Of a DNA stretch of 7,827 bases, positions 6,910-7,827 are shown in pieces. A model generated the notes under the pieces. It was not told the origin of the DNA. It was given only the letters and a program-made list of their open reading frames with translations, and made no database searches. How positions within the stretch are numbered: position 1 is the stretch's first letter; every line of letters begins with the position of its first letter. The stretch lies in NCBI GenBank assembly GCA_013361075.1, contig JABWAJ010000254.1, positions 1-7,827 on the forward strand, in the 5' to 3' direction. A program made the translations under genes and the position numbers. The DNA comes from Saprospiraceae bacterium. Lineage in GTDB: Bacteria > Bacteroidota > Bacteroidia > Chitinophagales > Saprospiraceae.

Positions 6910-7827
6910 TTAATAGTGACACTTCTGACATTCCAGACCGCCAATTTCCTCAACCGTTACCTTGCTGCGTTCGCCTTTGGCGATCTCTTCATGGAAGCGG
7001 GTATACGTTTTATAGTATTCGTTGTCGGCGAATTTTACTTCCGTCTGGCGGTGGCAATTGACGCACCAGCCCATCGAAAGTGGCATGGCCTGTTGCACAA
7101 CTTCCATTTCTTCTACCTTGCCATGGCAGGTCTGGCAGGCAACTTTGCCCACCGCAACGTGCTGTGCATGGTTGAAATACGCGTGATCGGGCAGGTTGTG
7201 GATGCGAACCCATTCAATTGGGCCGTATATTTTGGTGTCGCCGGTTTCTTCATCGGTGAGGGATTCAACCAAAGCATCCCACTGTTTTTTGACCAGGTTT
7301 TCCCCTGTCATGTCCAAAGAGCCTTTCTCTTTGATGTAGGTATCCGCCATCCAGCCTTTGTAAATCTTTTCGATGTCGGCCTGGCTCATTTTGTCGTAGC
7401 CCTCAATGTATTTGTCTTTGGAAGGATCGTAACCTACCGAAGCAAATATTTTGGTGAGCTCAGCAGTACCGTATTTCGAACCTACTTTGATGGCTTTGTG
7501 GCAATTCATGCAGGTATTCGCAGCCGGAATAACCGATTGTTTGCTGCGGCGGGCACCATCGTGGCAATACTGGCAGTCAATTTTCTGAATGCCGGCGTGC
7601 GTGGCATGCGAAAACTTGATGGGTTGTTCCGGTGCGTAGCCTTGCTGACGGCCCAGTTTGATCGCCCGGTTTACCGTAGTGTAGCCGCCGAGTACAATAA
7701 GCGCAAAGACGACAAATGCGACAGCAGTTTTGCTGGTCAGCAGTTCAACCAGCGTTTGACGGCGGGCCGGTGCGTTGCCATCCTTAACCTGGATCATGTA
7801 ATTCAGGTTGGAAACGATGCGCGCCAG
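6910..7827 (-). CDS. actA: ActA, pentaheme cytochrome c subunit of Alternative Complex III (partial, N-terminus missing)
   Basis: Five heme c motifs are visible. Numbered from the Met at 7797, they are CQYCH (75-79), CMNCH (96-100), CQTCH (221-225), CVNCH (245-249) and CQKCH (290-294), the last one residue from the C-terminus (CHY). A single membrane segment at about 24-42 anchors the protein, with the heme domain on the periplasmic side. ActA is thought to take electrons from ActB and pass them to ActE or the oxidase. The Met at 7797 is probably internal. The frame stays open for ten more codons to the window edge (LARIVSNLNY), and I recall relatives having an extra N-terminal part with a monoheme domain and another membrane helix. 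Between hemes 2 and 3 lies a long, charged, heme-free stretch (about 104-190). PIEWVRIHNLPDHAYFNH (193-210) is a strong family signature. This is the first act gene in the window, 52 nt before actB. Confidence 0.94.
   Translation of the reverse strand: MARIVSNLNYMIQVKDGNAPARRQTLVELLTSKTAVAFVVFALIVLGGYTTVNRAIKLGRQQGYAPEQPIKFSHATHAGIQKIDCQYCHDGARRSKQSVIPAANTCMNCHKAIKVGSKYGTAELTKIFASVGYDPSKDKYIEGYDKMSQADIEKIYKGWMADTYIKEKGSLDMTGENLVKKQWDALVESLTDEETGDTKIYGPIEWVRIHNLPDHAYFNHAQHVAVGKVACQTCHGKVEEMEVVQQAMPLSMGWCVNCHRQTEVKFADNEYYKTYTRFHEEIAKGERSKVTVEEIGGLECQKCHY

Noticed and set aside
6858..6953. A longer actB start at the ATG at 6953
   Set aside because: It would overlap the end of actA by 44 nt. The added 32 residues resemble no known ActB N-terminus, and the start at 6857 matches the family and the actD start.

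Overview
The window carries, entirely on the minus strand, most of the operon for Alternative Complex III (ACIII), the quinol:electron-acceptor oxidoreductase that replaces the cytochrome bc1 complex in many Bacteroidota and some other phyla. Protein style and ACIII gene order point to a Bacteroidota member, most likely Cytophagales-like. This rests on the style of ActA and ActD, the variant Tat signal far inside the N-terminus of ActB, and A-rich initiation regions with little Shine-Dalgarno sequence. The genus call is only an impression from recall.

In transcription order (right to left) the genes are: actA (pentaheme cytochrome c with a membrane anchor, 5' end beyond the right edge); actB (fused inactive molybdopterin-oxidoreductase-like domain plus four-cluster ferredoxin domain, with a Tat signal and lipobox); actC (NrfD-like quinol-oxidising membrane subunit); actD (DUF3341, two membrane segments); actE (monoheme cytochrome c lipoprotein); actF (polytopic membrane subunit, 3' end beyond the left edge). 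The gaps are 52, 53, 27, 38 and 82 nt, which fits one polycistronic transcript. No promoter, terminator, RNA gene, mobile element or CRISPR array was found, and no non-coding stretch exceeds about 82 nt.

Together the subunits would oxidise menaquinol at ActC. Electrons would pass through the iron-sulfur clusters of ActB to the hemes of ActA and ActE, and on to a terminal oxidase or soluble cytochrome. In this family oxidase genes often follow actF, but none is visible here.

The system is known, so I do not claim a new one. Less ordinary details are: possible mRNA structures in the two longest internal gaps (actE-actF and actB-actC), including a cUUCGg tetraloop hairpin and a pair of mutually exclusive stems; an identical 19-nt initiation segment shared by actB and actD; histidine-rich C-termini on ActC and, more weakly, ActE; and a long linker between hemes 2 and 3 of ActA.
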